A stretch of 9,377 nt of DNA. Origin: Candidatus Onthomorpha intestinigallinarum. GTDB lineage: Bacteria; Bacteroidota; Bacteroidia; Bacteroidales; P3. Under the pieces are notes generated by a model. It worked only from the letters and a program-made list of their open reading frames with translations. It did no database searches and was not told the DNA's origin. Shown one piece after another: positions 1 through 7,642 of the stretch (position 1 is its first letter; the number at the start of each line of letters is the position of its first letter). The translations under genes were made by a program, and so were the position numbers. Location of the stretch: the NCBI GenBank assembly GCA_019114015.1, contig DXGG01000059.1, forward strand, positions 1 to 9,377, read 5' to 3'.

Positions 1-2120
1 GTGTAAAGGAGATAATAGTCGAAAAAAAATATCTGAGGGAATTTGAACGCAACAGCGGACTGAAAGTGCCGGTCAAAACATACGAAGACTGGGTTTTCGG
101 TGAGGATTTCGCCAAGAAAATACTTAACCAACATTTCGGAACGCTCTCTCTCAAAGGTCTCGGCATAGAAGACAACACTGCGGGACTGATTGCGGCAGGT
201 GCGATAATGAACTATCTGAACGAGACGAAGCACACACAAATCGACCACATATACAGACTGTACAGCATTGACAAGAGCGAATTCATAAGGATGGACAATT
301 TCACCGTGGAGAACCTCGAACTTGTCAACTCCTCAAATGAAAAGGCCACAACCCTGTTGCAGGTTCTGGACAAGACGCAAACAAACATGGGACGAAGGCT
401 AATGCAACGCTACATCCTGCTGCCGCTTTTGGACAAAGACAAGATAGAGCGCCGTCAGGACATTGTACAGTCGTTTTTCGACAACAGGGAATTAAGCGAC
501 AGCGTTTCAAGCATTCTGTCCGGGATAGGAGACGTGGAACGCGTCATATCCAAACTGGCATTCCGCAGAATACAGCCTTCGGAGCTCTTTAACTTCAAAG
601 ACGTATTGAAATCGATACGACAGTTGAAAGACACCCTTTTGGAATACGGCAGCGACATACTTAAGGAGGAGGCCTTGGGGCTTGACTGTTGCGAAGGAAT
701 GCTCGCCTTGCTTGACAGGTTCATCGCGGAGGATGCTCCCAACAACGTAATCAAGGGAAACTACATAGCAAGCGGGGTTGACTCCCAACTGGACTATTAC
801 AGGGAAATATCGACCAACGGCAAGAACTACATAAACAAGACGGTTGACGAGCTGATTGAAAAAACGAATATATCTTCATTGAAATTAGGTTACAACAACG
901 TCTTCGGGTATTATCTCGAGGTGACCAACACCCATAAGGACAAGGTTCCCGAATCATGGATAAGGAAACAGACGCTTGCCAATGCGGAAAGATACATCAC
1001 GGAAGAACTAAAGGAAATAGAGGACAAGATATTGTCTTCGCAGGAAGAGATAAGACAGTTGGAGAGTGCAATATACGACAGTCTTCTGAACGATTTGCTG
1101 AAATTTACCGAGCCTTTGCAGAACAATGCCAGGATAATATCACGGCTTGACTGCCTGAACAGCTTCGCATGTGTTGCAAGGGAATACGGCTATGTAAGGC
1201 CGACGGTTGACAACTCAAGGGACATAGACATTGTCGCAGGCCGTCATCCGGTTATAGAAAGAACTCTCGGTGCGGGAGAGGAATACATATCGAACGATCT
1301 GTACCTGGACTGCGACAAGGAACAGCTAAGAATACTGACAGGCCCAAACATGTCCGGAAAAAGCGCTTATCTCCGTCAGAATGCCCTTATTGTCCTATTG
1401 GCCCAAACGGGCAGTTTCGTACCTGCCCGAAAAGCGAGGATAGGAATAGTGGACAGGATATTCACCCGCATAGGCTCAAGCGACAACATCTCAAGAGGGG
1501 AAAGCACGTTCATGGTTGAGATGAACGAGGCTTCAAGGATACTGAACAACCTTTCGGAACGGTCTCTTATTCTTTTCGACGAACTCGGACGAGGCACCTC
1601 AACCTTCGACGGAGTCTCGCTTGCATGGGCCATTTGTTCATACATACATTCTTCGGAGACTAAAGCCAAGACGCTTTTTGCAACGCACTACTATGAACTG
1701 ACCGGATTGGAGAATGTTTACCGCAGAATAAAGAACTATCACGTATCGGTAAAGGAGATAAACGGGGACATAGTTTTCTTGCGCAAAGTGACGGAAGGCG
1801 GCTGTACAAAAAGTTTCGGTATAAATGTTGCGGTTCTGGCAGGCATTCCAAAAACCGTCATACAAGAGGCAAAACGCATACTGAACCTGTTGGAAGGAGG
1901 TTGTTCGATTGGCGAATTGGCGGAATATTCCAAGGGCAATCCCGACAGGAAAAAGGAGGAGAAACGCAACAAATGCCTACAATTGAGTTTTGAAGGCTTC
2001 AGCGATTCCGGTCTTTTACAATTAAAGCAATACATTCTACAACTTGATATTGAAACAATTAGGCCGATAGATGCTTTGATGAAACTTGACGAATTGAAAA
2101 AAATGGCTGAAAAGTTGTGA
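1..2120 (+). CDS. mutS: DNA mismatch repair protein MutS (5' end outside window)
   Basis: ATPase that recognises base mismatches and small loops and recruits MutL. The frame is open to the left edge (first full codon at 3), so the gene is cut by the window, not truncated. About 705 residues are visible; the family is usually about 850-900, so the mismatch-reading domain (Phe-x-Glu) and part of the connector are missing. The visible part starts in the connector and runs through lever and clamp (coiled-coil stretch LKEIEDKILSSQEEIRQLE) to the ATPase. Walker A GPNMSGKS is at 1341-1364, the ST-motif region (SRGESTFMVEM) near 1490-1525, Walker B DELGRGTST near 1578-1604, and ATHYYEL follows. The C-terminus ends in a short helix (ALMKLDELKKMAEKL), usual for MutS. 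A GTG at 66 is internal, since homologous sequence continues upstream of it. The promoter is not visible. Family assignment is essentially certain; MutS1 rather than MutS2, as no Smr domain follows. Confidence 0.97.
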   Translation, partial: VKEIIVEKKYLREFERNSGLKVPVKTYEDWVFGEDFAKKILNQHFGTLSLKGLGIEDNTAGLIAAGAIMNYLNETKHTQIDHIYRLYSIDKSEFIRMDNFTVENLELVNSSNEKATTLLQVLDKTQTNMGRRLMQRYILLPLLDKDKIERRQDIVQSFFDNRELSDSVSSILSGIGDVERVISKLAFRRIQPSELFNFKDVLKSIRQLKDTLLEYGSDILKEEALGLDCCEGMLALLDRFIAEDAPNNVIKGNYIASGVDSQLDYYREISTNGKNYINKTVDELIEKTNISSLKLGYNNVFGYYLEVTNTHKDKVPESWIRKQTLANAERYITEELKEIEDKILSSQEEIRQLESAIYDSLLNDLLKFTEPLQNNARIISRLDCLNSFACVAREYGYVRPTVDNSRDIDIVAGRHPVIERTLGAGEEYISNDLYLDCDKEQLRILTGPNMSGKSAYLRQNALIVLLAQTGSFVPARKARIGIVDRIFTRIGSSDNISRGESTFMVEMNEASRILNNLSERSLILFDELGRGTSTFDGVSLAWAICSYIHSSETKAKTLFATHYYELTGLENVYRRIKNYHVSVKEINGDIVFLRKVTEGGCTKSFGINVAVLAGIPKTVIQEAKRILNLLEGGCSIGELAEYSKGNPDRKKEEKRNKCLQLSFEGFSDSGLLQLKQYILQLDIETIRPIDALMKLDELKKMAEKL

Positions 2121-2125
2121 TTTTT

Positions 2126-2156
2126 TTTGCCATGAACAAAAAAGGTCTTATCTTTG
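2126..2156 (+). promoter_or_regulatory. Bacteroides-type promoter for the tRNA pair
   Basis: A TTTG (-33 element) at 2126-2129 and TATCTTTG (-7 element, full match to TAnnTTTG) at 2149-2156 are separated by 19 bp, the usual spacing for the Bacteroidota primary sigma factor. The expected start is near 2163, a few bases before the tRNA-Gly 5' end at 2169, so the pre-tRNA leader would be very short. The -33 element lies within the T-run that begins directly after the mutS stop codon. Confidence 0.8.
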
Positions 2157-2168
2157 CACGGCAATCAA

Positions 2169-2241
2169 GCGGAAATAGCTCAGTTGGTAGAGCACAACCT
2201 TGCCAAGGTTGGGGTCGCGAGTTCGAGTCTCGTTTTCCGCT
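2169..2241 (+). tRNA. tRNA-Gly (anticodon GCC)
   Basis: A complete cloverleaf can be folded by hand. The acceptor GCGGAAA pairs perfectly with TTTCCGC (2234-2240). The anticodon stem is CAACC/GGTTG around loop TTGCCAA, with anticodon GCC at 2202-2204, which reads GGC and GGU. The T-arm carries GTTCGAG. The discriminator base is T at 2241. CCA is not encoded. It is the first gene of a two-tRNA transcript; tRNA-Leu follows after 21 bp. Confidence 0.97.
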
Positions 2242-2262
2242 CTTTTTTTATTTATGGAGGTT

Positions 2263-2347
2263 GCTCCGGTGGTGGAATAGGTAGACACGCAGGACTTAAA
2301 ATCCTGTGATCATTGCGATCATGCGGGTTCAAGTCCCGCCCGGAGTA
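2263..2347 (+). tRNA. tRNA-Leu (anticodon UAA)
   Basis: A class II tRNA with a long variable arm (GATC/GATC stem around 2305-2321). The anticodon stem is CAGGA/TCCTG around loop CTTAAAA, with anticodon TAA at 2297-2299, which reads UUA and UUG. The T-arm is GCGGG/CCCGC around TTCAAGT. The acceptor GCTCCGG pairs with CCGGAGT, giving a G-U wobble at position 1:72. The discriminator is A, as expected for Leu. CCA is not encoded. It is cotranscribed with tRNA-Gly and followed by a terminator. Confidence 0.97.
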
Positions 2348-2350
2348 CAG

Positions 2351-2399
2351 AAAGTTTCCGATAGTTTTATTCACTTATCAGAAACTTTTTGTTTTTTTG
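2351..2399 (+). terminator. Rho-independent terminator after the tRNA pair
   Basis: Inverted repeat arms at 2351-2363 and 2376-2388 (13 bp with one C-A mismatch, 12-nt loop) are followed by a T-rich tract to 2399, interrupted by a single G. It starts four bases after the tRNA-Leu discriminator, so it most likely ends the tRNA transcript. The stem is AT-rich, so efficiency may be moderate and some read-through into the carboxypeptidase gene 30 bp downstream is plausible. Confidence 0.75.
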
Positions 2400-2428
2400 T
2401 ATCCTGATTGCGTTTCAATTATAATCTT

Positions 2429-3325
2429 ATGTTTTTAAAGCCGGGAGATACAGTTGCAATAATATCGAGTGCTAGAAAGATTTCTCATCAGGAAATTGAT
2501 TGTGCTGTCCGTTTTCTTTCATCCAAAGGGTTAACGGTAAAGGTGGGAAAGACAATAGACAGCCAATACAATCAGTTTGCAGGCGATGATTGTTTGAGAG
2601 CCGAAGATTTGCAATGGGCCATAAGTGACAAAGATATAAAGGCTGTTTTCTTTGCCCGTGGCGGATACGGTTCCGTAAGAATTGTAGACAAGGTGGATTT
2701 CACGCCTCTTGTTTCAAATCCCAAACTGTTCATAGGTTATTCGGATGTATGCGTTTTTCTGAATCATCTTTATTTCCGTTACAATCTTCCTTCCGTACAC
2801 GGAATAATGCCGGTAAACATAAATGACGAAACATTGAACTCCGAGGCCGTGTATTCTCTTGAAAATGCCATTTTCGGCAAAGGCATAAGATACGTATGGA
2901 AAAACAAAGGAAGGATTGCAGACTGTTCTGTCAAAGGCACTGTCATAGGGGGTAATCTCTCAATATTGTATTCCCTTTTGGGGAGTGAAAGTTTCGGTTC
3001 CACCGACGACAAGATTCTTTTCATTGAAGACCTCGATGAATACCTATATCACATAGACAGAATGATGCAAGCTTTGAAAAGAGCGGGGAAATTGAGCAAA
3101 CTCAAGGCTCTGCTCATAGGAAGCATGACTCAGATGCACGACAACACCGTGCCTTTCGGCAGAAATGCGCTACAAATAATAGAAGAAGCCGTTAAAGAAT
3201 ACGGTTATCCCGTAATATCGGACTTCAAGGCAGGTCACATTGAAGGTGAAAACCACGCAATAATAATAGGGAAAGAAGCAAGTATAGACATAAGAGGGGA
3301 AAACATATCATTATGTCAACAATAA
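2429..3325 (+). CDS. ldcA: LD-carboxypeptidase, peptidase family S66 (LdcA-like)
   Basis: Predicted to cleave the L,D bond that releases the terminal D-Ala from murein tetrapeptides during peptidoglycan recycling, in the cytoplasm (no signal peptide). The protein has 298 residues, normal for the family. The N-terminal lobe carries the nucleophile in FIGYSD (Ser105), with ARGGYG before it and VHGIMP after it. The C-terminal lobe has GGNLSIL, the acidic residue of the triad in LFIEDLDEYLYHIDRM (Glu200) and the catalytic His in KAGHIEGE (His270). All three triad positions are present. The start is ATG 2429, because it aligns with the family's usual FLKPGD opening; an in-frame TTG at 2408 would add seven unlike residues. 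No clear Shine-Dalgarno site or own promoter is seen. Its last 13 bp overlap the next gene. Confidence 0.93.
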   Translation: MFLKPGDTVAIISSARKISHQEIDCAVRFLSSKGLTVKVGKTIDSQYNQFAGDDCLRAEDLQWAISDKDIKAVFFARGGYGSVRIVDKVDFTPLVSNPKLFIGYSDVCVFLNHLYFRYNLPSVHGIMPVNINDETLNSEAVYSLENAIFGKGIRYVWKNKGRIADCSVKGTVIGGNLSILYSLLGSESFGSTDDKILFIEDLDEYLYHIDRMMQALKRAGKLSKLKALLIGSMTQMHDNTVPFGRNALQIIEEAVKEYGYPVISDFKAGHIEGENHAIIIGKEASIDIRGENISLCQQ

Positions 3326-3711
3326 ACAACAAACAGTTGGGCAACAAAGGCGAAGACCTTGCCGCAGATTTATTGGAATCCAAAGGATACAAGATATTGG
3401 AGCGTAATTTCTTTTGCGGAAAGAATGAAATAGACATAATAGCTCTTTCACCTTGTAAGACATATATTGTATTCGTAGAAGTAAAGACACGCAATACGGA
3501 TTATTTCAACCATCCGTATGAAGCGGTAAACGCCAACAAGCAACTTTCAATAATAAAAGTTGCAAACAGTTACATCAAAAGAAACAATATAGACTTGGAG
3601 GCAAGATTCGACATAATATCCATAGTCGCAAATGAAGACAGATACTCACTGGAGCATATAATCAGGGCTTTTGAACCTGTTCTGTCTTATCAATCCAACT
3701 GGCATAGGTAG
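3313..3711 (+). CDS. yraN: YraN family (UPF0102) nuclease-fold protein
   Basis: A 132-residue protein with the full UPF0102 pattern: GNKGEDLAADLLESKGY, then NEIDIIA, then VFVEVKTR. Glu14, Asp41, Glu56 and Lys58 sit where the restriction-endonuclease-like fold places its metal-binding and catalytic residues, so a Holliday-junction-resolvase-like nuclease activity is often inferred; the cellular role is not settled. Length is typical. The ATG at 3313 lies inside the end of the carboxypeptidase gene (13-bp overlap in a different frame), which suggests translational coupling. The 3' end overlaps the convergent carbonic anhydrase-like gene by 50 bp, and no terminator is visible between them. Confidence 0.93.
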   Translation: MSTINNKQLGNKGEDLAADLLESKGYKILERNFFCGKNEIDIIALSPCKTYIVFVEVKTRNTDYFNHPYEAVNANKQLSIIKVANSYIKRNNIDLEARFDIISIVANEDRYSLEHIIRAFEPVLSYQSNWHR

Positions 3712-4198
3712 GATAAGCGTTGGATATACGCTTTACTGTACCTTCCAGACGATTCCGGTCAATGTCTTTTACCTTTTTGGCAGGGCAACCCGCATATACA
3801 GAGCCTGACTCGCAATGAGTATTTTCCAGAACGACCGCACCTGCCGCTATAATACAATTGCTTTCTATCACACAATTGTCCATAACTATCGCTCCCATGC
3901 CTATGAGAACGTTGTCTTTTATTACACATCCGTGAACTACCGCATTGTGTGCAATGGAAACATAATTGCCAATCTCAACAGGGGAAGTCTTATAAGTGCA
4001 ATGAATCACAGCCCCGTCCTGCACATTCACGTAATCACCCATCTTTATATAGTGAACGTCTGCTCTTACAACCGCATTAAACCATACGGAACAGTTGTCA
4101 CCCATCTCTATATCTCCGACAAGCGTCGCATTGTCGGCCAAAAACACATCCTTACCTAAGCGAGGTGCTTTCCCCTTTACCGTTTTTATCAATGCCAT
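3662..4198 (-). CDS. Gamma-class carbonic anhydrase-like hexapeptide protein (YrdA/PaaY type)
   Basis: A 178-residue left-handed beta-helix protein built from hexapeptide repeats from about residue 15 to 140, with a C-terminal helix. Family members form trimers and bind metal between subunits. The three metal-ligand histidines are present: His66 (VIHCTY), His84 and His89 (SIAHNAVVHG, five apart as in the archaeal enzyme Cam). Arg45, Gln60 and Asp61 match other conserved active-site positions. The acidic loop of Cam that carries the proton-shuttle Glu appears absent, as in YrdA-type proteins, so actual CO2 hydration activity is uncertain. The alternative is an acyltransferase-like protein of unknown substrate. 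It is the last gene of the - strand run, 10 bp after manA; GAAAGAG just upstream (4204-4210) may serve as a weak ribosome binding site. Its end overlaps yraN tail-to-tail. Confidence 0.92.
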   Translation of the reverse strand: MALIKTVKGKAPRLGKDVFLADNATLVGDIEMGDNCSVWFNAVVRADVHYIKMGDYVNVQDGAVIHCTYKTSPVEIGNYVSIAHNAVVHGCVIKDNVLIGMGAIVMDNCVIESNCIIAAGAVVLENTHCESGSVYAGCPAKKVKDIDRNRLEGTVKRISNAYPTYASWIDKTEQVQKP

Positions 4199-4208
4199 AA
4201 TAACTCTT

Positions 4209-5195
4209 TCAAATAATGAATATCTCCAATATCTCCACCATTGACTCAGGCTCTATCACAGTCTGTGTGCACACGGCAGGAAGCATGACGACCTCTGCAG
4301 CCTGCAAAGAAACCTTTTTCCCCATTGAATGAATTACGGCCCTGCCACCAATACAGAACAACAAGACAAACGTATCCAGATCGGTATAATCTTTTTTCAA
4401 CGGTTGAGTCAAATGAATATGATTCGTCGTAAAAAAAGGTGTATTGAGTATATTGTTTGTCTCATTCAAATGATAATGAAAAGCAGTCTTTGCCGAGCCA
4501 TTAAGCATAGAAAGATCCATGACCTGCAAAGCCTGTTCTATATTCAAAGGTCGTGAAGCGACATTCTGAAAACTTCTGTCCCAGTCGTAAATTCTATAAG
4601 TCAAATCGGAACTCTGTTGTATCTCGGCAAGCAAAACGCCTTTGCCTATTGCATGAATTCTTCCCGCAGGAATGAAGAAAACATCTCCCCTGTTAGTTTT
4701 TTCTTCATGTAAAACCTCCATGAAGGTCCTGTCGTTCAATCGGTTTATAACTTCAGTCTTGGTAATTTTCCTATTGAATCCGTCATAAATCCTTGCCTCC
4801 TCATCCGCCTGCAAAACATACCACATCTCATTCTTACCATTCGGCATGCCTTCCTTTTGTGCGAACTTGTCGTTGGGATGAACCTGAACGGAGAGATTGT
4901 CATTTGCATCTATAATCTTCAACAATAACGGGAAATCTTCGGAGAACCTGTCATAATTTTCCTGACCCACAAGTTCATCCGCATACATTTCTATTGCCTC
5001 AGGCAATGTACACTCATCCAAATAACCATTCGATATTACACTCTCGTTTCCCTCCAATCCGGACAAAGTCCACAACTCTCCGCAATTGGGCAACGGAGAA
5101 TAATCCACATTCAAAATATCCCTTATCTTGTTTCCGCCCCATATCTTGTTCTTAAACAGAGGAAGAAATTTCAACGGATACAAACCCTGTTCCAT
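4209..5195 (-). CDS. manA: Mannose-6-phosphate isomerase, type I (short, zinc-dependent)
   Basis: Interconverts fructose-6-phosphate and mannose-6-phosphate in the cytoplasm, linking glycolysis to GDP-mannose and glycan synthesis. It has 328 residues, matching the short Bacillus-type ManA. Zinc ligands are visible: Gln104 and His106 (VQVHPND), Glu123 (KNEMWYV) and His181 (GRIHAIG). The EIQQSSDLTYRIYDWDR stretch follows, with the likely catalytic Arg201. The N-terminal opening PLKFLPLFKNKIWGG is family-typical. ATG 5195 is preceded by ACAGG (AGG at complement 5203-5205) at a spacing of 7 nt, one of the better Shine-Dalgarno sites in the window. It lies 36 bp after the PfkB kinase, the largest gap in this gene run, but no TAnnTTTG promoter is seen there. 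Confidence 0.95.
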   Translation of the reverse strand: MEQGLYPLKFLPLFKNKIWGGNKIRDILNVDYSPLPNCGELWTLSGLEGNESVISNGYLDECTLPEAIEMYADELVGQENYDRFSEDFPLLLKIIDANDNLSVQVHPNDKFAQKEGMPNGKNEMWYVLQADEEARIYDGFNRKITKTEVINRLNDRTFMEVLHEEKTNRGDVFFIPAGRIHAIGKGVLLAEIQQSSDLTYRIYDWDRSFQNVASRPLNIEQALQVMDLSMLNGSAKTAFHYHLNETNNILNTPFFTTNHIHLTQPLKKDYTDLDTFVLLFCIGGRAVIHSMGKKVSLQAAEVVMLPAVCTQTVIEPESMVEILEIFII

Positions 5196-5231
5196 ATTAA
5201 TACCTGTGAATTTGATTACAAAGTCTTTTGA

Positions 5232-6227
5232 TTAAATGTTTACTTGTCCTGTCTTTTCCGATATCTCCCGTCGAATATTCTGCCAGCGTTTTTCATCCAT
5301 TTTTGTCCCCATAATTTCTATGACATTGCCTGCCAATATACTACCCATTATACCGCACTGTTCCAAGTTGCGGCCTTGACACAAACCCGCCAGAAAACCT
5401 CCTGCATACAAATCTCCCGCACCTGTGGTATCCACCTTTGCACGCTTTACTTCCTGTACCCTTATTGTCTTGCCTCCACAAGAAATCAAAGAACCTTTCT
5501 CCCCCAGTTTGACTACCGAAATGTTGGCATATCCGGATATATAATCAACAGACTTCACCGCATTCATGCCACTGAACGCTTCTGCTTCCTGTTCATTTGC
5601 AAAGATTATCTCCACGCCTTTACAAACACTCCTAAGAAAATCCACATTCTCCTCGACAACATTGTAACTTGCCAAATCCATGCTGATTTTTGCACCAACA
5701 CTTTTACCCAATTCCAATATCTTTGAAAAAAGGCTGCGATTGGAGATTAAATAACCTTCTATATGAACATAATCATACCCTGAAAACAAATCCTTGTCCA
5801 AGTTGCCGGCATTCAGTTCAAGTGCTGCCCCCAAATATGTCGCAAAGGTTCTTTCTCCATCCTTAGAAACAAAGGCAAGTGCCAAACCTGTTTGAGTTGT
5901 TGGCGAACGGAAAAATTTAGTTTCTATATTATTTTTCTTCATGTCGTCTATATAGAAATCGCCAAGTCCATCTCTTCCGACCATACCTATATACGCCGTA
6001 GCGATCCCAAGATTGGCCGTACCACTTGCAGTATTTGCGGCAGAGCCTCCCGTTGCCATTTCGGATTTCAAAGACCCTGTAATTGCCTGCAACCTCTTGG
6101 AACTTTCTTCTGTTATCAATTGCATGCTGCCTTTGGGCAAGCCCTCCTCGACAAGCAAATCATCATTCTCCAAAAGGCAGACCTTATCAACAAGCGCATT
6201 ACCTATGCACAACACTTTCTTTTCCAT
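5232..6227 (-). CDS. PfkB-family kinase, probably adenosine kinase
   Basis: ATP-dependent kinase of the ribokinase/PfkB superfamily, 331 residues. The first signature region is GGSAANTASGTANLG (from residue 60). The second is DTTGAGDLYAGGF (from residue 266), with the catalytic Asp at 272 and the anion hole formed by GAGD. The opening VLCIGNALVDKVCLL and the ATYLGAALEL region resemble proteins commonly annotated as adenosine kinase in Bacteroidota, which would make AMP from adenosine for purine salvage. Ribose, fructose or other sugar specificity cannot be excluded from sequence alone. It lies 15 bp after rsmD and 36 bp before manA in the same orientation, so it is probably cotranscribed. Confidence 0.85.
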   Translation of the reverse strand: MEKKVLCIGNALVDKVCLLENDDLLVEEGLPKGSMQLITEESSKRLQAITGSLKSEMATGGSAANTASGTANLGIATAYIGMVGRDGLGDFYIDDMKKNNIETKFFRSPTTQTGLALAFVSKDGERTFATYLGAALELNAGNLDKDLFSGYDYVHIEGYLISNRSLFSKILELGKSVGAKISMDLASYNVVEENVDFLRSVCKGVEIIFANEQEAEAFSGMNAVKSVDYISGYANISVVKLGEKGSLISCGGKTIRVQEVKRAKVDTTGAGDLYAGGFLAGLCQGRNLEQCGIMGSILAGNVIEIMGTKMDEKRWQNIRREISEKTGQVNI

Positions 6228-6242
6228 ATTGCTTTAAAACCT

Positions 6243-6788
6243 TTAAATACTTACGGTATTCTTGTAAAAGAAGCTGAAATTTACCTTACCATATCGTCTA
6301 TGCTCGGTAAAACAAGGGTTTTGTCTGAAATCACGTTCCTTAGAGTGTTCCAAAACAAACAGTCCTCCCTCTACGACAAAACGCTCCAAAACCAAATCCG
6401 GTATAATATCAAATTGCTTCAAATCATAGGGAGGATCAGCAAAAACAACATCAAACTTTTGATGACTGCGTCCCAAAAAATTAAATACATCGTTTCTCAA
6501 GGCAAACACATTGTCCACTCCGAACTCAGCACATGTTCTTTTCAAGAAATCAATACATCTGGGATTGGCATCAACACTTGTTACATGTTTTGCACCTCTT
6601 GATATGAACTCCAGACTAACCGCTCCCGTCCCACTGAAAAGATCCAAAACACTGACCTGTTCAAAATCAATCCTACCTCTTAGAATGTTAAACAAACTCT
6701 CCCTTGCAAAATCTGTCGTAGGCCGTACTTCCAAATTTATCGGAGGATGCAACCTCCTCCCCTTTAAATCTCCCGATATGATTCTCAT
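6243..6788 (-). CDS. rsmD: 16S rRNA (guanine(966)-N2)-methyltransferase RsmD
   Basis: SAM-dependent methyltransferase that makes m2G966 in 16S rRNA during small-subunit assembly. It has 181 residues, normal length. The opening MRIISGDLKGRRL and RPTTDFARESLFNIL are family hallmarks. The SAM-binding motif is DLFSGTGAVSLE (residues 49-60), Asp73 in SVDAN binds the ribose, and the catalytic DPPY is at 118-121. The start is ATG 6788 because it begins the conserved MRIISG; a longer in-frame reading to 6839 would add 17 residues that overlap the upstream gene. Only one base separates the upstream stop codon from this ATG, so translation is probably coupled to the DUF3822 gene, a pairing I associate with Bacteroidota. 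Confidence 0.95.
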   Translation of the reverse strand: MRIISGDLKGRRLHPPINLEVRPTTDFARESLFNILRGRIDFEQVSVLDLFSGTGAVSLEFISRGAKHVTSVDANPRCIDFLKRTCAEFGVDNVFALRNDVFNFLGRSHQKFDVVFADPPYDLKQFDIIPDLVLERFVVEGGLFVLEHSKERDFRQNPCFTEHRRYGKVNFSFFYKNTVSI

Positions 6789-6789
6789 C

Positions 6790-7626
6790 CTATGCCAAAA
6801 CCAAGAAATAAGACTGCAAATCAAGCCCGTCAAAGTCACAACCGACTTTTATGTTTTCCATCGGATTGGCATATGAAACATCTCTGACATATTTACGCAA
6901 CAAATTCAATTCCTCCTCAGTATATTTGTCCCCTGTCAACAACAATTGAACCTCTCCGGTATCTATTCCCAACTTATCCATGGTAAAAAGAATATAATAA
7001 ACCATATCGGATGCCTGTTTGTACTCATAACTGTTGCTTATCTGGAAAGTATTTCCCTTGAAAACAACGAAATCACATGCTTGTCTGCGCTTGTACATCA
7101 GAAACGTATTCTTGGAAAAACTGGATATGTCATAAGCATATTCCGCCATTACCTGATGTTGGCAACAATAAAGAGCATCGGGCATGAGTATCTTTATACC
7201 GCTGTATGTGTGCATAGGATAAGCAAATACGGAAACTGCATCCAACTTTTCCACGACATTGGCCATGACCGTTTCACTCTCGTATAAATGAGTCACCCCA
7301 TTCAAATAATCCCTATTGTTTTTGGAATCGTACAATTTATATGGTATCCATACATTTCTGGAACTTTGGCAAACCACTCTGACTTTGGTAAACTTAAACA
7401 TGAATATGCCGACAGACGCAAAGCATTCCCTTATCCTGTTCATCACCTGCGGAATACTGCCGGAAAGTTCGCATTCAAAACGTCCCAAACACAAAAGTTT
7501 AAGAGACCTGTCATTTATCAATGAAAAAGAAAATCCATTCACCTCTAAGCAAATGGATAGTCTTGTTTCATTGGAAACGACACTTTCTTCAACCTTAACA
7601 AGGTTCAATAATTTGTATGTTTCCAT
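6790..7626 (-). CDS. DUF3822 family protein, function unknown
   Basis: A 278-residue soluble protein with no signal peptide or membrane segment. It resembles the Bacteroidota-specific DUF3822 family by its two-half layout: an N-terminal half ending near VWIPYKLYD, and a C-terminal half with the stretch VVFKGNTFQISNSYEY followed by ASDMVYYILFTMDKLGI and LLLTGDKY. That arrangement of beta-hairpins, helix and LLLTG strand recalls actin-like/PilM-type ATPase folds, but no phosphate-binding motif can be identified, so this is a guess about fold only. The start is taken as ATG 7626; a GTG codon at 7629 is in frame one codon earlier, with AGG directly in front. It lies 16 bp after the membrane-anchored gene and 1 bp before rsmD, so a link to ribosome assembly or merely shared transcription are both possible. 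Confidence 0.82.
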   Translation of the reverse strand: METYKLLNLVKVEESVVSNETRLSICLEVNGFSFSLINDRSLKLLCLGRFECELSGSIPQVMNRIRECFASVGIFMFKFTKVRVVCQSSRNVWIPYKLYDSKNNRDYLNGVTHLYESETVMANVVEKLDAVSVFAYPMHTYSGIKILMPDALYCCQHQVMAEYAYDISSFSKNTFLMYKRRQACDFVVFKGNTFQISNSYEYKQASDMVYYILFTMDKLGIDTGEVQLLLTGDKYTEEELNLLRKYVRDVSYANPMENIKVGCDFDGLDLQSYFLVLA

Positions 7627-7642
7627 CACCTATGCTATATGA

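Noticed and set aside
2123..2143. Inverted repeat TTTTTTG/CAAAAAA just after the mutS stop, as a possible mutS terminator
   Set aside because: The stem is six A-T pairs and one G-C pair, not followed by a T-tract; it overlaps the -33 element of the tRNA promoter, which explains the T-run better.
1739..2164. Open frame of 141 codons on the - strand, opposite the mutS 3' end
   Set aside because: It is antisense to conserved MutS sequence and starts inside the tRNA promoter region; no family resemblance.
2169..2347. tRNA genes as an integration site for a mobile element
   Set aside because: No integrase gene and no repeated copy of either tRNA 3' end is seen in the window.
2420..2425. TATAAT upstream of the carboxypeptidase as a sigma70-like -10 box
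   Set aside because: The Bacteroidota primary sigma factor uses TAnnTTTG, and a start from here would fall inside the coding region.
2408..2428. Possible TTG start for the carboxypeptidase, seven codons upstream of the ATG
   Set aside because: The added residues do not match the family's opening, and ATG 2429 gives the typical FLKPGD start.
5892..6602. Long open frame of 236 codons on the + strand, opposite the PfkB kinase and rsmD genes
   Set aside because: It lies wholly antisense to two well-supported genes, its translation resembles no family and is rich in unusual residue mixes, and it has no promoter or ribosome binding site.
6789..6839. Longer RsmD reading beginning at 6839
   Set aside because: The extra 17 residues overlap the end of the DUF3822 gene and precede the conserved MRIISG opening.
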